A stretch of DNA of 34,740 nt from an uncultured beta proteobacterium (GTDB lineage Bacteria > Pseudomonadota > Gammaproteobacteria > Burkholderiales > Burkholderiaceae_C): contig CAILKA010000372.1 of the NCBI GenBank assembly GCA_903834645.1, positions 1 to 34,740 of the forward strand, read 5' to 3'. Every line of letters begins with the position of its first letter. The first letter of the stretch is position 1. The notes below the pieces were generated by a model. That model searched no databases and had not been told where the DNA came from. It saw only the letters and a program-made list of their open reading frames with translations. Of this stretch, positions 1 to 8,435 are shown in pieces. A program made the position numbers and the translations under genes.

Positions 1-1788
1 CGCCGCAGGGGAGGCGGCCGGTGCACGCGCACCGCGTTCGCTCCCGGCCCCGCTGCCGGCACGCACCCCAGGGGCCGGCGAAGCGAGCCAGCTCTCGACG
101 TTGAGGGATCCGGCCGCCGCGCGAACCAGCCTCACCTCCGGAGCCTCCACCCGCAGGCTGCCCACCCTCACCCGCCCGCCGGGCAGCTCCAGGCTTGCAT
201 CGGCCAGCCGCAGGGCCGACACCTCCACAGCGGGTGCGGAAGCACCCGGCTCGCTGAGCTGCAGGCCCTGGACGCGAAGGGCGTGCACGCGCAAGCCGAC
301 GCTCAGGGCCGGTTCGAGCCTGGCCTGCACCGATGCGGCCAAGCCGACCCGCCCCGACAGCGCAGGCCGCAAGGTACCGGCCAGGTATGGGGCGAAGGCT
401 TCCAGCGAAAGGTCTTCGAGCTGGGCGTCCGCCCGTACGCCGTCGGGCGACCACTGTCCCTTCACGTTGAGCGCGGCTCCCGGCCCCGCCCGGCCGCGCA
501 CCTGTCCCGTGGCCTGGAAGGCCAACGGCTCGCCAGACGGCCAGGCCAGCGGCCCGGCCGTCAGCTCAAGCTCCTCCAAGCGCAGCCGAGCCGCGGGCGC
601 GGTCGTGGCATCGGTCCAGCCGATGCGCGCGGCGGAGATCGCGATGTGTCCCAGCTGCACCTGCCACGGGGGCTGCAGGCCGGAGGGAGCCTGAGCCTGG
701 GTGGAAGCCTGCGTCGCAGTAGCCGGGGCGCCCGAGCCGGGAACGGGCACCCCGCCCACCGTGAATCGACCCCGACGGTCCCGCCCCAGGTCGAACTTCG
801 ACCCTTCGAGGCGCACGGCAGACAGGGTGACGCGCCTGTCGTGTCCGGAGAGGTCGAGCCCTTCGACGGCCAGGCGCTTCCAACCCAGCGGATCGCTCCC
901 CGGTGCGGCGCGCCAGGCGATATCCTCGAGCGCAGCCTGGCCGCTGAGCTGCCACTGCAACGGCTGCCCGGCCGGCTGCGCCACGCGTGCCTGGAGCGTG
1001 GCAGCGAGCGTGCCGCCCTCGGGCCGGCCAGGCCAGCCGCCGAGATCGGTGGGGAGGTAAGCCCACATGCGCGCCAACGGGAGTGCCTGGCCGAAGCTGA
1101 CTGCCAGCGTGGTCGCCGGGGCGGCGGCGTAGGGTCGAACCGTTGCCGTGACGCTCACAGGCGTGCCCTCCAGGGCAAAGGACACGCGCGGCTCGGCCTG
1201 CGCCGCCTCGGGCCCCTCGAGCGTGCTGAAGCCCGGGAGCTCGATGCGCAAGCCCGACAGACGGAATACCTGCTGCACCACCTGGTCGTCCAGCTCGACG
1301 GTGCCATCGACCACCTGCACGCCCGAGACCGAGAAACGCGGCGGTGGGCCACCGGAGCGCGTGGCTGGCGTGGGCGCCGGGCCGGCCAGGCGGGCCAGGA
1401 TGTCATCGAGGTCGGTGTGTCCGCCCGCGAGCCGGGCCACGCGCAGCCGGGGCGCCTGCACCTCGAGGATCTGCACGACGAGAGCGCGCCGGGGAAGCGA
1501 GGCCCACGACACCTCCAGCCGCAAACGGTCCAGCTCGAACTGCGGCAAGGCGGCGGCCGAGGCAGCCGCCACACGCAGCCCGTGGAGCGTCACGCCCGGC
1601 ACGGCCCAGGACACCTCCAGGCGTTCGAGCGTCACCTCGCGCCCCAGGCGCTGGCTGGCCTCGGTGGCCAGTCGCTGCTGGAGCCAGCCAGGCAGCCACG
1701 AGGTGGCCGCAACCGCCAGCGCCCCGAGTGCAACCGCCAGGGTTGCAACCAGCCCTGCCGCCACACGCATGCCAGACTTACCACGCAT
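1..1788 (-). CDS. DUF748 (AsmA-like) envelope protein, C-terminus cut by window edge
   Basis: The minus-strand frame is open from 1788 to base 1 without a stop, giving at least 596 residues; the C-terminal part lies outside the window. The N-terminus is a short basic stretch followed by one hydrophobic segment (about residues 6-26), as in an inner-membrane-anchored protein with a periplasmic body. The rest is the repetitive beta pattern of DUF748/AsmA proteins, including a VQLGHIAISAARIGWTD stretch, a DUF748 hallmark. AsmA-like proteins are thought to form grooves that carry lipid between membranes; DUF748 itself is poorly studied. ATG 1788 is chosen because AGGA lies 8 nt upstream; ATG 1797 is possible. 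No promoter is obvious. A 543-codon open frame on the other strand (283-1914) is a GC-driven shadow. The family call is firm, the function is not. Confidence 0.85.
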   Translation of the reverse strand, partial: MRGKSGMRVAAGLVATLAVALGALAVAATSWLPGWLQQRLATEASQRLGREVTLERLEVSWAVPGVTLHGLRVAAASAAALPQFELDRLRLEVSWASLPRRALVVQILEVQAPRLRVARLAGGHTDLDDILARLAGPAPTPATRSGGPPPRFSVSGVQVVDGTVELDDQVVQQVFRLSGLRIELPGFSTLEGPEAAQAEPRVSFALEGTPVSVTATVRPYAAAPATTLAVSFGQALPLARMWAYLPTDLGGWPGRPEGGTLAATLQARVAQPAGQPLQWQLSGQAALEDIAWRAAPGSDPLGWKRLAVEGLDLSGHDRRVTLSAVRLEGSKFDLGRDRRGRFTVGGVPVPGSGAPATATQASTQAQAPSGLQPPWQVQLGHIAISAARIGWTDATTAPAARLRLEELELTAGPLAWPSGEPLAFQATGQVRGRAGPGAALNVKGQWSPDGVRADAQLEDLSLEAFAPYLAGTLRPALSGRVGLAASVQARLEPALSVGLRVHALRVQGLQLSEPGASAPAVEVSALRLADASLELPGGRVRVGSLRVEAPEVRLVRAAAGSLNVESWLASPAPGVRAGSGAGSERGARAPAASPAA

Positions 1789-2007
1789 GGCGTGCATCCT
1801 GCCCCGGAGGCACCTGGCGCACAACCCGGTGCTTCACGGGAGGCGGGCATCCCTGATCCTTCAAGGGCTTCGCAGCGTAGGGCTTGGGAACCCGCGCCGG
1901 GTGCCGCACACTAAGGGGTGAGCCTGGCAGAGGGGCGCCCGCGGGGGCCCAGGCGGCCAGGCGTGTTCAGGTAGACCGGATTTGCAACCAAGGAAGAGGT
2001 AGCTGAG

Positions 2008-3051
2008 ATGAAAAACTGGCTGGCTGGTGGCGTGGCGCTCGTCGTGGCGGTCGCCCTTGCCCTTCCGAATGTGGCCGACGCGAAGCGCCTGGCTGGCGGC
2101 AAGAACGCCGGCATGCAGCGCAGCGCACCGACGCAGCAGGCACCCAACTCCGCGCAGGGCACGCCCGCGCAGCAGGCTGCCCCGCAAGGCGCTGCGCCTT
2201 CTCCGGCTGCCGCACCGGCCGCCGCTGGCGCCACCGCGACGGCGGCCACCGCAGCGGCCGCCCCGGCCAAGCGCTCCTGGATGGGGCCGATCGCGGGCCT
2301 GGCGGCCGGCCTCGGCCTGGCGGCCTTGGCGAGCTACCTGGGCTTTGGCGAAGCCCTGGCCAACTTCCTCATGATCGCGTTGCTGGCCATTGCCGCGATC
2401 TTCCTGGTGCGCTTCCTGATGCGCCGGTTTGGCGCGCCAGCGCGCTCCGAGCCCGCCCTGGCCGGTGCAGGTGCGGCCGGTGGTACGCCCAGCGTGCCCG
2501 CAGGCGCACAGCGCGAGGAGCCCGCCTCCGCCCTGGCGCAGGCGCCGATGGCGCGTTCGGCGCTGCCAGACGCGACCGCCGGCGAGGTCTCGGTGACGGG
2601 TCGCCCGCTGCAGGCGATGGGTGTGGCCGATGAGCCCGCACCCGCCACCGCCTCTGTGGCGGCGATCGCCGGCCCGCAACTGCCCGAGGGCTTCGACCTT
2701 CCGGCCTTCGAGCGCGTGGCCAAGATGATCTTCATCCGGCTGCAAGCCGCCAACGACAAGGCCGACCTCGACGACCTGCGCCAGTTCACGACGCCCGAGC
2801 TCTACGCCTCGCTGCGCCTGGACCTGCAGGACCGCGACAGCACGGCCCAGACCACCGACGTGGAGCGCGTCGATGCCCAGGTGGTGGATTTCGCCACCGA
2901 AGACGGCCGCGAGATCGTCAGCGTGCGCTTCCACGGCCTGATCCGCGAAGAGGCTGGCCATCCGGCCCAGGCTTTCAACGAGATCTGGCACCTGGTGCGA
3001 CCGGTGGCGGGCGGCAGCTGGTCGATCGCAGGCATCCAGCAGGCGCACTGA
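2008..3051 (+). CDS. Tim44 domain-containing exported/membrane protein
   Basis: 347 residues. It begins with a signal peptide (about 1-25, ending VADA). An Ala/Pro/Gln-rich linker (about 30-88) and two adjacent hydrophobic segments (about 92-112 and 115-137, the second followed by basic residues) come next. A variable linker then leads to a C-terminal Tim44-like domain (about 229-347), rich in charged residues and ending in a WSIAGIQQAH-type tail. Proteins of this layout are common in Burkholderiales. They are membrane-attached, and the Tim44-like fold suggests a protein- or lipid-contact role, but no reaction is known. The start is supported by GGAAGAGG about 8 nt before ATG. It is divergent from the DUF748 gene across 219 bp with no other gene. 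A hairpin follows its stop. Confidence 0.9.
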   Translation: MKNWLAGGVALVVAVALALPNVADAKRLAGGKNAGMQRSAPTQQAPNSAQGTPAQQAAPQGAAPSPAAAPAAAGATATAATAAAAPAKRSWMGPIAGLAAGLGLAALASYLGFGEALANFLMIALLAIAAIFLVRFLMRRFGAPARSEPALAGAGAAGGTPSVPAGAQREEPASALAQAPMARSALPDATAGEVSVTGRPLQAMGVADEPAPATASVAAIAGPQLPEGFDLPAFERVAKMIFIRLQAANDKADLDDLRQFTTPELYASLRLDLQDRDSTAQTTDVERVDAQVVDFATEDGREIVSVRFHGLIREEAGHPAQAFNEIWHLVRPVAGGSWSIAGIQQAH

Positions 3052-3065
3052 GTCAGTGTCCGGCA

Positions 3066-3085
3066 CGGGCCGCGATGGCGGCCCG
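3066..3085 (+). terminator. Possible terminator hairpin after the Tim44 gene
   Basis: CGGGCCGC - GATG - GCGGCCCG forms a perfect 8-bp stem with a 4-nt loop, 15 nt past the stop of the Tim44 gene and before the MFS gene. No T tract follows, so intrinsic termination is only a possibility; it could also be an mRNA-stabilising hairpin. Confidence 0.4.
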
Positions 3086-3110
3086 GTGATTCCGGGTCCT
3101 TCGGGGCGGG

Positions 3111-3116
3111 TACGAT
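3111..3116 (+). promoter_or_regulatory. -10-like hexamer TACGAT close to the MFS start
   Basis: TACGAT lies 8 nt before the GTG start of the MFS gene, which has no Shine-Dalgarno. If used, transcription would start at or next to the start codon (leaderless). No good -35 is visible at 16-18 bp. Confidence 0.3.
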
Positions 3117-3124
3117 CACCCTGA

Positions 3125-4372
3125 GTGATCCCCGCCCCGCTTCGTTCCTGCCCCGATTTCCTGCGCCTGTGGTGGTCGCGCCTGGCCAGCGTGTCGGCCG
3201 GCCAGATGCTGATGGTGGCCATAGGCTGGGAGGTCTACGACCTGACCGGCTCGGCCTGGGACCTGGGCCTGGTGGGCCTGCTGCAGTTCGCCCCCGCGCT
3301 GGTGCTGATGCTGCCGGCGGGGCATGTGGTGGATCGCTTCCACCGCGCCACCATCGTCTCGTGCTGCCTGGCCGCGCAAGGCGCGGTGGCGGCGGTGCTG
3401 TGGCTCAGCCCCTTCGAGGGCCTCTCGCAGCGCACGCTGCTGCTCGGCGCATCGCTTGTGCTCGGGGCCGTGAAGGCCTTCCAGATGCCTGCCCAACAGG
3501 CGCTCGTGCCCCTGCTGGTGCCCAGCGAGCTGCTGGCACGGGCGCTGGCCTTCAGCTCCGCGGGCTTGCAGGCGGCGATCATTGCCGGGCCGGCGCTCGG
3601 GGGCTTCCTGTACGTGGGCGGGTCGGATGCGGTGCAAGCCGCCTGCGTGCTGCTGTTCGCCGTGGCAGCCGCGCTGGCATCGCGGGTGCGGCACGCGCCG
3701 CCCGCCCGCAGCGAGCCGGCCAGCTTGCACACGCTGCTGGCGGGCGTGCGCTACGTGCGCAGCACCCCGGTGGTGCTCGGCGCGATCTCGCTGGACCTCT
3801 TTGCCGTGCTGCTGGGCGGCGCCACCGCCTTGCTGCCGATCTTTGCGAAGGACATCCTGCACGTCGGGCCGATCGGCATGGGCTGGCTGCGCGCCGCGCC
3901 TGCCATCGGCGCGCTGCTGGTGTCGCTGGCGCTGTCGCGCTGGCCCATCGAGCGCGGCGCCGGCACCAAGCTCTACGCCGCCATCGTGGTCTACGGCCTG
4001 GCCACCCTCGCCTTCGGGCTTTCCACGTCCTTCGTGCTGTCGATGGTCGCACTCGCGGTGACGGGCGCGGCCGACATGGTCAGCGTCGTCGTGCGCCAGA
4101 CGCTGGTTCAGCTCGAGACGCCCGATGCAATGCGCGGCCGCGTGAGCGCCGTCAATTCGGTCTTCATCGGTGCGTCCAACCAGCTCGGCGAGTTCGAATC
4201 GGGCGCCACCGCAGCATGGCTCGGGCCCGTGGGCTCGGTGGTGCTGGGCGGGCTGGGCTCGATCGCCGTGGCAGCCTTGTGGTGGCACGCCTTCCCGGCA
4301 CTCGCCCGGCGCGACCATCTGGCCGCGCCGCAAGCGAGTGCCTCCCCGCCTCAGGCCGCCTCGTCGGGCTGA
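3125..4372 (+). CDS. MFS transporter, EntS/MFS_3-like exporter
   Basis: 415 residues with about 12 hydrophobic helices, consistent with an inner-membrane proton-coupled exporter of the major facilitator superfamily. The N-terminus (FLRLWWSRLASVSAGQM) and the loop LPAGHVVDRFHR between helices 2 and 3 match the EntS/MFS_3 branch, which includes siderophore and drug exporters. The repeated loop in the second half carries TPDAMRGRV, also typical of that branch. The substrate cannot be read from the sequence. The start is GTG 3125, because the preceding codon is a stop; ATG 3203 would remove part of helix 1. The gene stands alone and its 3' end overlaps the convergent TerC gene by 22 bp. Confidence 0.9.
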   Translation: MIPAPLRSCPDFLRLWWSRLASVSAGQMLMVAIGWEVYDLTGSAWDLGLVGLLQFAPALVLMLPAGHVVDRFHRATIVSCCLAAQGAVAAVLWLSPFEGLSQRTLLLGASLVLGAVKAFQMPAQQALVPLLVPSELLARALAFSSAGLQAAIIAGPALGGFLYVGGSDAVQAACVLLFAVAAALASRVRHAPPARSEPASLHTLLAGVRYVRSTPVVLGAISLDLFAVLLGGATALLPIFAKDILHVGPIGMGWLRAAPAIGALLVSLALSRWPIERGAGTKLYAAIVVYGLATLAFGLSTSFVLSMVALAVTGAADMVSVVVRQTLVQLETPDAMRGRVSAVNSVFIGASNQLGEFESGATAAWLGPVGSVVLGGLGSIAVAALWWHAFPALARRDHLAAPQASASPPQAASSG

Positions 4373-4376
4373 GCGG
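4346..4376. terminator. Hairpin pairing both stops of the MFS and TerC genes
   Basis: CCGC(c)TCAG at 4346-4354 can pair with CTGAGCGG at 4369-4376, an 8-bp stem with one bulged C and a loop of about 14 nt. The stem contains the stop codons of both convergent genes. It may act as a bidirectional terminator, but it lacks a T tract. Confidence 0.35.
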
Positions 4377-5328
4377 CGTGCTTGATCTTGGGCGCAGTGC
4401 GCAGGCTCAGTGCCATCGTCGCAGCGAGGATGGCCACCACCACGCCCAGTGACACGGCCACCGGGATCTTGTAGATGTCGATCAACATCATCTTCGTGCC
4501 GATGAACACCAGGATCACGGCCAGGCCGTAGCTCAGCAGGTGGAACTTCTCGGCCACCGCCGCCAGCAGGAAGTACATCGCGCGCAGGCCGAGGATGGCG
4601 AAGATGTTGGAGGTGAGCACGATGAAGGGGTCCATCGTGATCGCGAAGATCGCCGGGATCGAGTCCACCGCGAAGATCACGTCGGTCAGGCCCACGAGCG
4701 CGATCACGAGCAGCAGCGGCGTGGCGATGCGCTTGCCGTTTTCCACCGTGAAGAAGCGCTCGCCGTCGAAGCCCTTGCTCACGGGCAGCACGCGGCGCAG
4801 CAGCTTGAGCGCCGGGTTGCTCTCCAGGTCGGGTTCCTGGCCGGCGGCCCACCACATCTTGATGCCGGTGAGGATCAGGAAGGCGCCGAACACGTACAGC
4901 ACCCAGTGGAAGTGCGCGATCAGCCACGAGCCCACCAGGATCATCACCGTGCGCAGCACGATGGCGCCGATGATGCCGATCATCAGCACGCGCTTCTGGT
5001 AGGCCGGCGGCACCGCGAAGTACGTGAAGATCATCAGGAAGACGAAGATGTTGTCCACCGCCAGGCTCTTCTCGATGAGGTAGCCGGTGAGGAACTCCAT
5101 GGCCTTGGTGTTGGCCATCGCCGTGCCGTGGTCCTGCTGCACGGCCCACCAGAACAGGCCGTTGAAGAGGAAGCTCAGGGCCACCCAGATGAGCGACCAG
5201 TTCAGCGCCTCCTTCACGGAGACGGTGTGCGCGCCCTGCTTGCGCAGCACGACGAAGTCGACGAACAGTGCGACGAGCACGGAAATGACGAAAACGGCCC
5301 ACAGCCAGGCCGGCGCGATGGTGTCCAT
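4351..5328 (-). CDS. TerC/Alx-family integral membrane manganese exporter
   Basis: 325 residues with about nine hydrophobic helices. TerC-family acidic motifs lie inside membrane segments: EKSLAVDN (86-93) and a second one around D216-D222 (GLTDVIFAVDSIP). The length and the N-terminus (VDFVVLRKQG) match the Alx/TerC group. Family members such as Alx and YkoY export Mn2+, relieving manganese excess or metalating exported enzymes, and this is the likely role. ATG 5328 is chosen because GGAGGAG lies 5 nt upstream; the open frame extends to 5637, but that extension crosses the riboswitch and is not coding. A yybP-ykoY riboswitch just upstream (5358-5478) strongly supports manganese control. It is transcribed alone and overlaps the convergent MFS gene. 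Confidence 0.95.
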   Translation of the reverse strand: MDTIAPAWLWAVFVISVLVALFVDFVVLRKQGAHTVSVKEALNWSLIWVALSFLFNGLFWWAVQQDHGTAMANTKAMEFLTGYLIEKSLAVDNIFVFLMIFTYFAVPPAYQKRVLMIGIIGAIVLRTVMILVGSWLIAHFHWVLYVFGAFLILTGIKMWWAAGQEPDLESNPALKLLRRVLPVSKGFDGERFFTVENGKRIATPLLLVIALVGLTDVIFAVDSIPAIFAITMDPFIVLTSNIFAILGLRAMYFLLAAVAEKFHLLSYGLAVILVFIGTKMMLIDIYKIPVAVSLGVVVAILAATMALSLRTAPKIKHAAQPDEAA

Positions 5329-5357
5329 GGACACTCCTCCAGGAAGGTTGAAGATCG

Positions 5358-5478
5358 CGCCGAAAGGTCTTGCGGGCTGGGGTGGAGCCTGCGGTCCCGG
5401 GAGGCCGGCGGGCGCCAGCTTCCGTATTGACGGGGGGCCGCGGCAGCCGGGCGGCTGCTTGCTACTCCCCTTTCGACG
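5358..5478 (-). promoter_or_regulatory. yybP-ykoY (Mn2+) riboswitch leader of the TerC gene
   Basis: On the minus strand the signature AAAGGGGAGTAGC (5473-5461) and the 3' signature GCAAGACCTTTC (5373-5362) are both present. They are flanked by a closing helix P1: CGTCGAAAGG (5478-5469) pairs with CCTTTCGGCG (5367-5358), 10 bp with one G.U. These elements define the manganese-sensing yybP-ykoY class, which commonly precedes TerC/Alx and MntP genes. The middle is GC-rich and can form the other helices. The 3' end of P1 is 29 nt before the ATG and close to the GGAGGAG ribosome site, so control is probably at translation; CCTCCC at 5404-5399 could mask that site when Mn2+ is absent. A weak -10 (CACAAT, 5490-5485) would start transcription at about 5478. 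Confidence 0.9.
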
Positions 5479-5570
5479 GGGCGGATTGTGGCGGGTGAGG
5501 CCATGCCCCCACATTGCGTAGGTGCATGGGTCACGTGCAGCGCATGCCTGAACGCAGGGCCAGCCTTCGC

Positions 5571-5576
5571 TATGCT
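5571..5576 (+). promoter_or_regulatory. -10-like hexamer TATGCT before the pseudouridine synthase gene
   Basis: TATGCT ends 8 nt before ATG 5585 and there is no Shine-Dalgarno between them. It may be the -10 of a leaderless transcript. No clear -35 is seen. Confidence 0.3.
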
Positions 5577-5584
5577 GAGCCGGG

Positions 5585-6235
5585 ATGGACCGCCCCTTCC
5601 TGCTCCACGCCGATGCGCACTGCCTCGTCGTCGACAAGCCTGCCGGGCTGCCGGCGGTGCCCGGGCGGCCGCAGGCGCTGCATGACTGCGCCTACAGCCG
5701 CGTGTGCGCCTTGCACGCCGACGCCCGCGTGGTGCACCGCCTGGACATGGCCACCTCCGGGCTGCTGCTGTTCGCGCGCGGCGAGCACGCGCAGCGCGTG
5801 CTGTCGCGCGCCTTCGAGCAGCGGCGCGTGCGCAAGCGCTACCTCGCCGTGGTGCACGGGCAGATGCGCGTGCCGGCCGGCGAGATCGAGCTGCCCATCG
5901 GTGCGCACTGGCCCGACCGGCCGCGCCGACACGTGGACTTCGAGAAGGGCCAGGCGGCGCTGACCCGCTACCGGGTGCTGGCCCTCGAGGATGGGCGCAC
6001 CCGTGTGGAACTCGAGCCCGTGACCGGCCGCACGCACCAGCTGCGCGTGCACCTGGCAGCCATCGGCCATCCGATCCTGGGCGACACGCTCTACGCGCCC
6101 GCCGCCGTGCAGGCGGCCGCGCCGCGGCTGCTGCTGCACGCAAGCGTGCTGGCCTTTGCGCACCCGGGCACGGGGGAGATGTTCGAGGTGTGCAGCGAGG
6201 CGCACTTCGGGCTGCCTATGATCGACCCATCATGA
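5585..6235 (+). CDS. RluA-family pseudouridine synthase
   Basis: 216 residues. It converts specific uridines in RNA to pseudouridine. HRLD at 51-54 supplies the catalytic Asp54, in the family context VVHRLDMATSGLLLFAR. The later motif GRTHQLRVHLAAIGHPILGD is the conserved RluA C-terminal signature. There is no N-terminal S4 domain, so it resembles the short RluA/TruC-type enzymes (tRNA or 23S rRNA) rather than RluC/RluD; the exact target is not determined. Start ATG 5585 fits the usual N-terminus LLHADAHCLVVDKPAG. Its last codon and stop (TCATGA) overlap the start of the amidohydrolase by 4 bp, so the two are translationally coupled. It is divergent from the riboswitch-led TerC gene. Confidence 0.93.
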   Translation: MDRPFLLHADAHCLVVDKPAGLPAVPGRPQALHDCAYSRVCALHADARVVHRLDMATSGLLLFARGEHAQRVLSRAFEQRRVRKRYLAVVHGQMRVPAGEIELPIGAHWPDRPRRHVDFEKGQAALTRYRVLALEDGRTRVELEPVTGRTHQLRVHLAAIGHPILGDTLYAPAAVQAAAPRLLLHASVLAFAHPGTGEMFEVCSEAHFGLPMIDPS

Positions 6236-7626
6236 CCGCACACACCCTGCTGATCCGCGACGCAGACCTCGTCGCGACGATGGACGACGCCAGGCGCGAG
6301 ATCGTGCGCGCCAGCGTGCTCGTGCGTGGCAGCGCGATCGAGGCCATCGGGCCCGCCACCGAGCTGCCGCGCGAGGCGGACCATGTGATCGACGCACGCG
6401 GGCACGTGGTGGTGCCCGGCCTCGTGAACACGCACCACCACATGTACCAGAGCCTGACGCGTGCCATTCCTGCGGCGCAGGACGCGGAGCTCTTCGGCTG
6501 GCTGCGCACCCTGTACCCGATCTGGGCGGGCCTGACGCCCGAGATTGTGCGCGTGTCCACGCAGGTGGCAATGGCCGAGCTGCTGCTGTCGGGCTGCACC
6601 ACCAGCAGCGACCACCTCTACCTCTACCCCAACGGCGTGCGGCTGGACGACTCGATCGAGGCGGCCGCGGCCATCGGCATGCGCTTCCACGCCGCGCGCG
6701 GCAGCATGAGCGTGGGCGAGTCCGCGGGCGGCCTGCCGCCCGACGCGCTGGTGGAAGACGAGGCGAGCATCCTCGCCGACACGCAGCGCCTGATCGAGAC
6801 CTATGACGACAAGGGCCGCTACGCCATGTTGCGCGTGGTGGCGGCGCCCTGCTCGCCCTTCAGCGTCAGCCGCGACCTGATGCGCGAATCGGCCGCGCTC
6901 GCACGGGCACTGGGCACGCGGATGCACACGCACCTGGCCGAGAACGACCACGACGTGGCCTACAGCCGCGAGCGCTTCGGCATGACGCCGGCCGAGTACG
7001 CCGAGTCGCTGGGATGGGTCGGGGCGGACGTGTGGCACGCGCACTGCGTCAAGCTCGATCCCGCGGGCATCGCGGCCTTCGCCCGCACGCGCACGGGTGT
7101 GGCGCACTGCCCGTGCAGCAACATGCGGCTGGCCTCGGGCATCGCGCCGGTGCGCCGCATGGTCGATGCCGGCGTGCCGGTGGGCCTGGGCGTGGACGGC
7201 AGCGCCAGCAACGACGGCGCGCACCTGCTGGGCGAGGCGCGAACGGCCATGCTGCTGGCGCGCGTGGGCCGCGCCCTCGAGCCCAACGGCTGCGACCACG
7301 GGCCGCGCGAGATGACGGCGCGCGACGCATTGGCCCTGGCCACGCGCGGTGGCGCGCAGGTGCTCGGCCGTGGCGACATCGGCCACCTGGCCCCCGGCAT
7401 GGCGGCCGATCTGGCGCTTTTCGACACGCGCGGGCTCACCCACGCGGGCGCGGCGGTGCACGACCCGCTGGCTTCGCTGCTGATGTGCGCGCCGGCTCCA
7501 GCGGCCTGGACCGTCGTCAATGGCCGCGTCGTCGTCGAGCGGGGGCAGCTCACCACGGTGGACCTCGGCCCGCTGGTGGAGCGGCACAACCGCCTGGCGC
7601 AGCTGCTGGCCTCGAGCCCGGGCTGA
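6232..7626 (+). CDS. Amidohydrolase, probable 8-oxoguanine deaminase
   Basis: 464 residues of the COG0402 amidohydrolase superfamily, subtype III. The expected metal and catalytic residues are present: HxH at H68/H70, HTHLAEN with H234 and E237, HAH at 269-271, and GVDGSASND with D322. The composite sidedomain (residues about 1-60 and 400-464) is intact. The GVDGSASND and HTHLAEN pair and overall length match the 8-oxoguanine/isocytosine deaminase group (Pa0142-like, EC 3.5.4.32), which converts 8-oxoguanine to urate; atrazine chlorohydrolase-type or guanine-deaminase-type activity is less likely. ATG 6232 overlaps the upstream stop (ATGA), implying translational coupling. The protein is cytoplasmic with no signal peptide. 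Confidence 0.85.
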   Translation: MTAHTLLIRDADLVATMDDARREIVRASVLVRGSAIEAIGPATELPREADHVIDARGHVVVPGLVNTHHHMYQSLTRAIPAAQDAELFGWLRTLYPIWAGLTPEIVRVSTQVAMAELLLSGCTTSSDHLYLYPNGVRLDDSIEAAAAIGMRFHAARGSMSVGESAGGLPPDALVEDEASILADTQRLIETYDDKGRYAMLRVVAAPCSPFSVSRDLMRESAALARALGTRMHTHLAENDHDVAYSRERFGMTPAEYAESLGWVGADVWHAHCVKLDPAGIAAFARTRTGVAHCPCSNMRLASGIAPVRRMVDAGVPVGLGVDGSASNDGAHLLGEARTAMLLARVGRALEPNGCDHGPREMTARDALALATRGGAQVLGRGDIGHLAPGMAADLALFDTRGLTHAGAAVHDPLASLLMCAPAPAAWTVVNGRVVVERGQLTTVDLGPLVERHNRLAQLLASSPG

Positions 7627-7685
7627 GGCCAGGGCCGACAGCTCCTGGCGGCGTCCCCGCGCCGACCCCCTTATCCTTGTCGACC

Positions 7686-8435
7686 ATGAACACCCCCACT
7701 CTCCACGTCACCGTCGTCACCGGAGCCTCGCGTGGCCTGGGCTTGTCCATGGCCTCGCAGCTGCTGGGCCGAGGTCACCGCGTGCTCACGCTCCAGCGCC
7801 AGCCCAACCCCGCGCTGCAGGGCTCGGTCGAGCAGTGGTCGGTGGACCTGGCCGATCCGGCGCCAGTGGCCGAGCGCCTCGGGCAGTGGGTGGCGGCGCT
7901 GCCGCACGCGGACCTCGCCTCGCTCACGCTCATCAACAACGCCGCGCTGCTCGTCACGCCCGGCTCGCTGCGCGATGCCCAGGCCGCCGAGATGAGCCGT
8001 GCGCTGCGGGCGAGCCTGGAGGCGCCGCTGCTGCTCACGGCCGCTTTCCTGCGTGCCAGCGCGGGCGTGGGGGCACCCCGCAAGGTGCTCAACATCTCCT
8101 CGGGCCTGGGGCGCTTTGCGATGGCCGGCAGCGCCGTCTACTGCGCCTCCAAGGCCGGCATGGACCACTTCAGCCGCGCCGTGGCGCTGGAGGAGGCAGA
8201 AGTGCCCGGCGGCGCGAAGATCGTCTCGCTCGCGCCGGGCGTGATCGACACCGACATGCAGGTGCAGCTGCGCAGCGCCGACCCGGCGGCCTTCACCGCA
8301 CAGGCGCGCTTCCGGTCGATGAAGGAAAGCGGCGGGCTCGACAGCGGCGAGGCCGCCGCATCCAAGGTGCTCGCCTACCTGGACCGCGCCGACTTCGGCG
8401 CCAACCCGATCGGCGACGTGCGCGACCCGGCCTGA
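7686..8435 (+). CDS. Short-chain dehydrogenase/reductase (classical SDR)
   Basis: 249 residues. It has a Rossmann NAD(P)-binding motif TGASRGLG at 12-19, NNA near 90, catalytic Ser139 (NISSGLG), Tyr152 and Lys156 (YCASK). These make it a complete classical SDR, likely an NADPH-dependent ketone reductase; it somewhat resembles sepiapterin/benzil reductase-like SDRs. The substrate is unknown. It follows the amidohydrolase by 59 bp, so it may be cotranscribed, but a TATCCT hexamer 8 nt before the ATG and the absence of a Shine-Dalgarno hint at its own leaderless transcript. It is convergent with the S10 peptidase gene. Confidence 0.92.
   Translation: MNTPTLHVTVVTGASRGLGLSMASQLLGRGHRVLTLQRQPNPALQGSVEQWSVDLADPAPVAERLGQWVAALPHADLASLTLINNAALLVTPGSLRDAQAAEMSRALRASLEAPLLLTAAFLRASAGVGAPRKVLNISSGLGRFAMAGSAVYCASKAGMDHFSRAVALEEAEVPGGAKIVSLAPGVIDTDMQVQLRSADPAAFTAQARFRSMKESGGLDSGEAAASKVLAYLDRADFGANPIGDVRDPA

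Noticed and set aside
283..1914. Long plus-strand open frame (543 codons) at the left edge
   Set aside because: It lies opposite the DUF748 frame, which carries family motifs and runs off the window. The plus translation is Arg/Gly/Gln-rich without any recognisable domain, a typical GC-rich shadow.
3116..5302. Minus-strand open frame of 728 codons across the MFS and TerC genes
   Set aside because: It is out of frame with both recognisable membrane proteins and its translation is His/Arg/Gly-rich with no domain.
5329..5637. Longer TerC start giving 428 residues
   Set aside because: The added 103 residues would be encoded by the riboswitch leader; ATG 5328 has GGAGGAG at the right distance and gives the normal family length.
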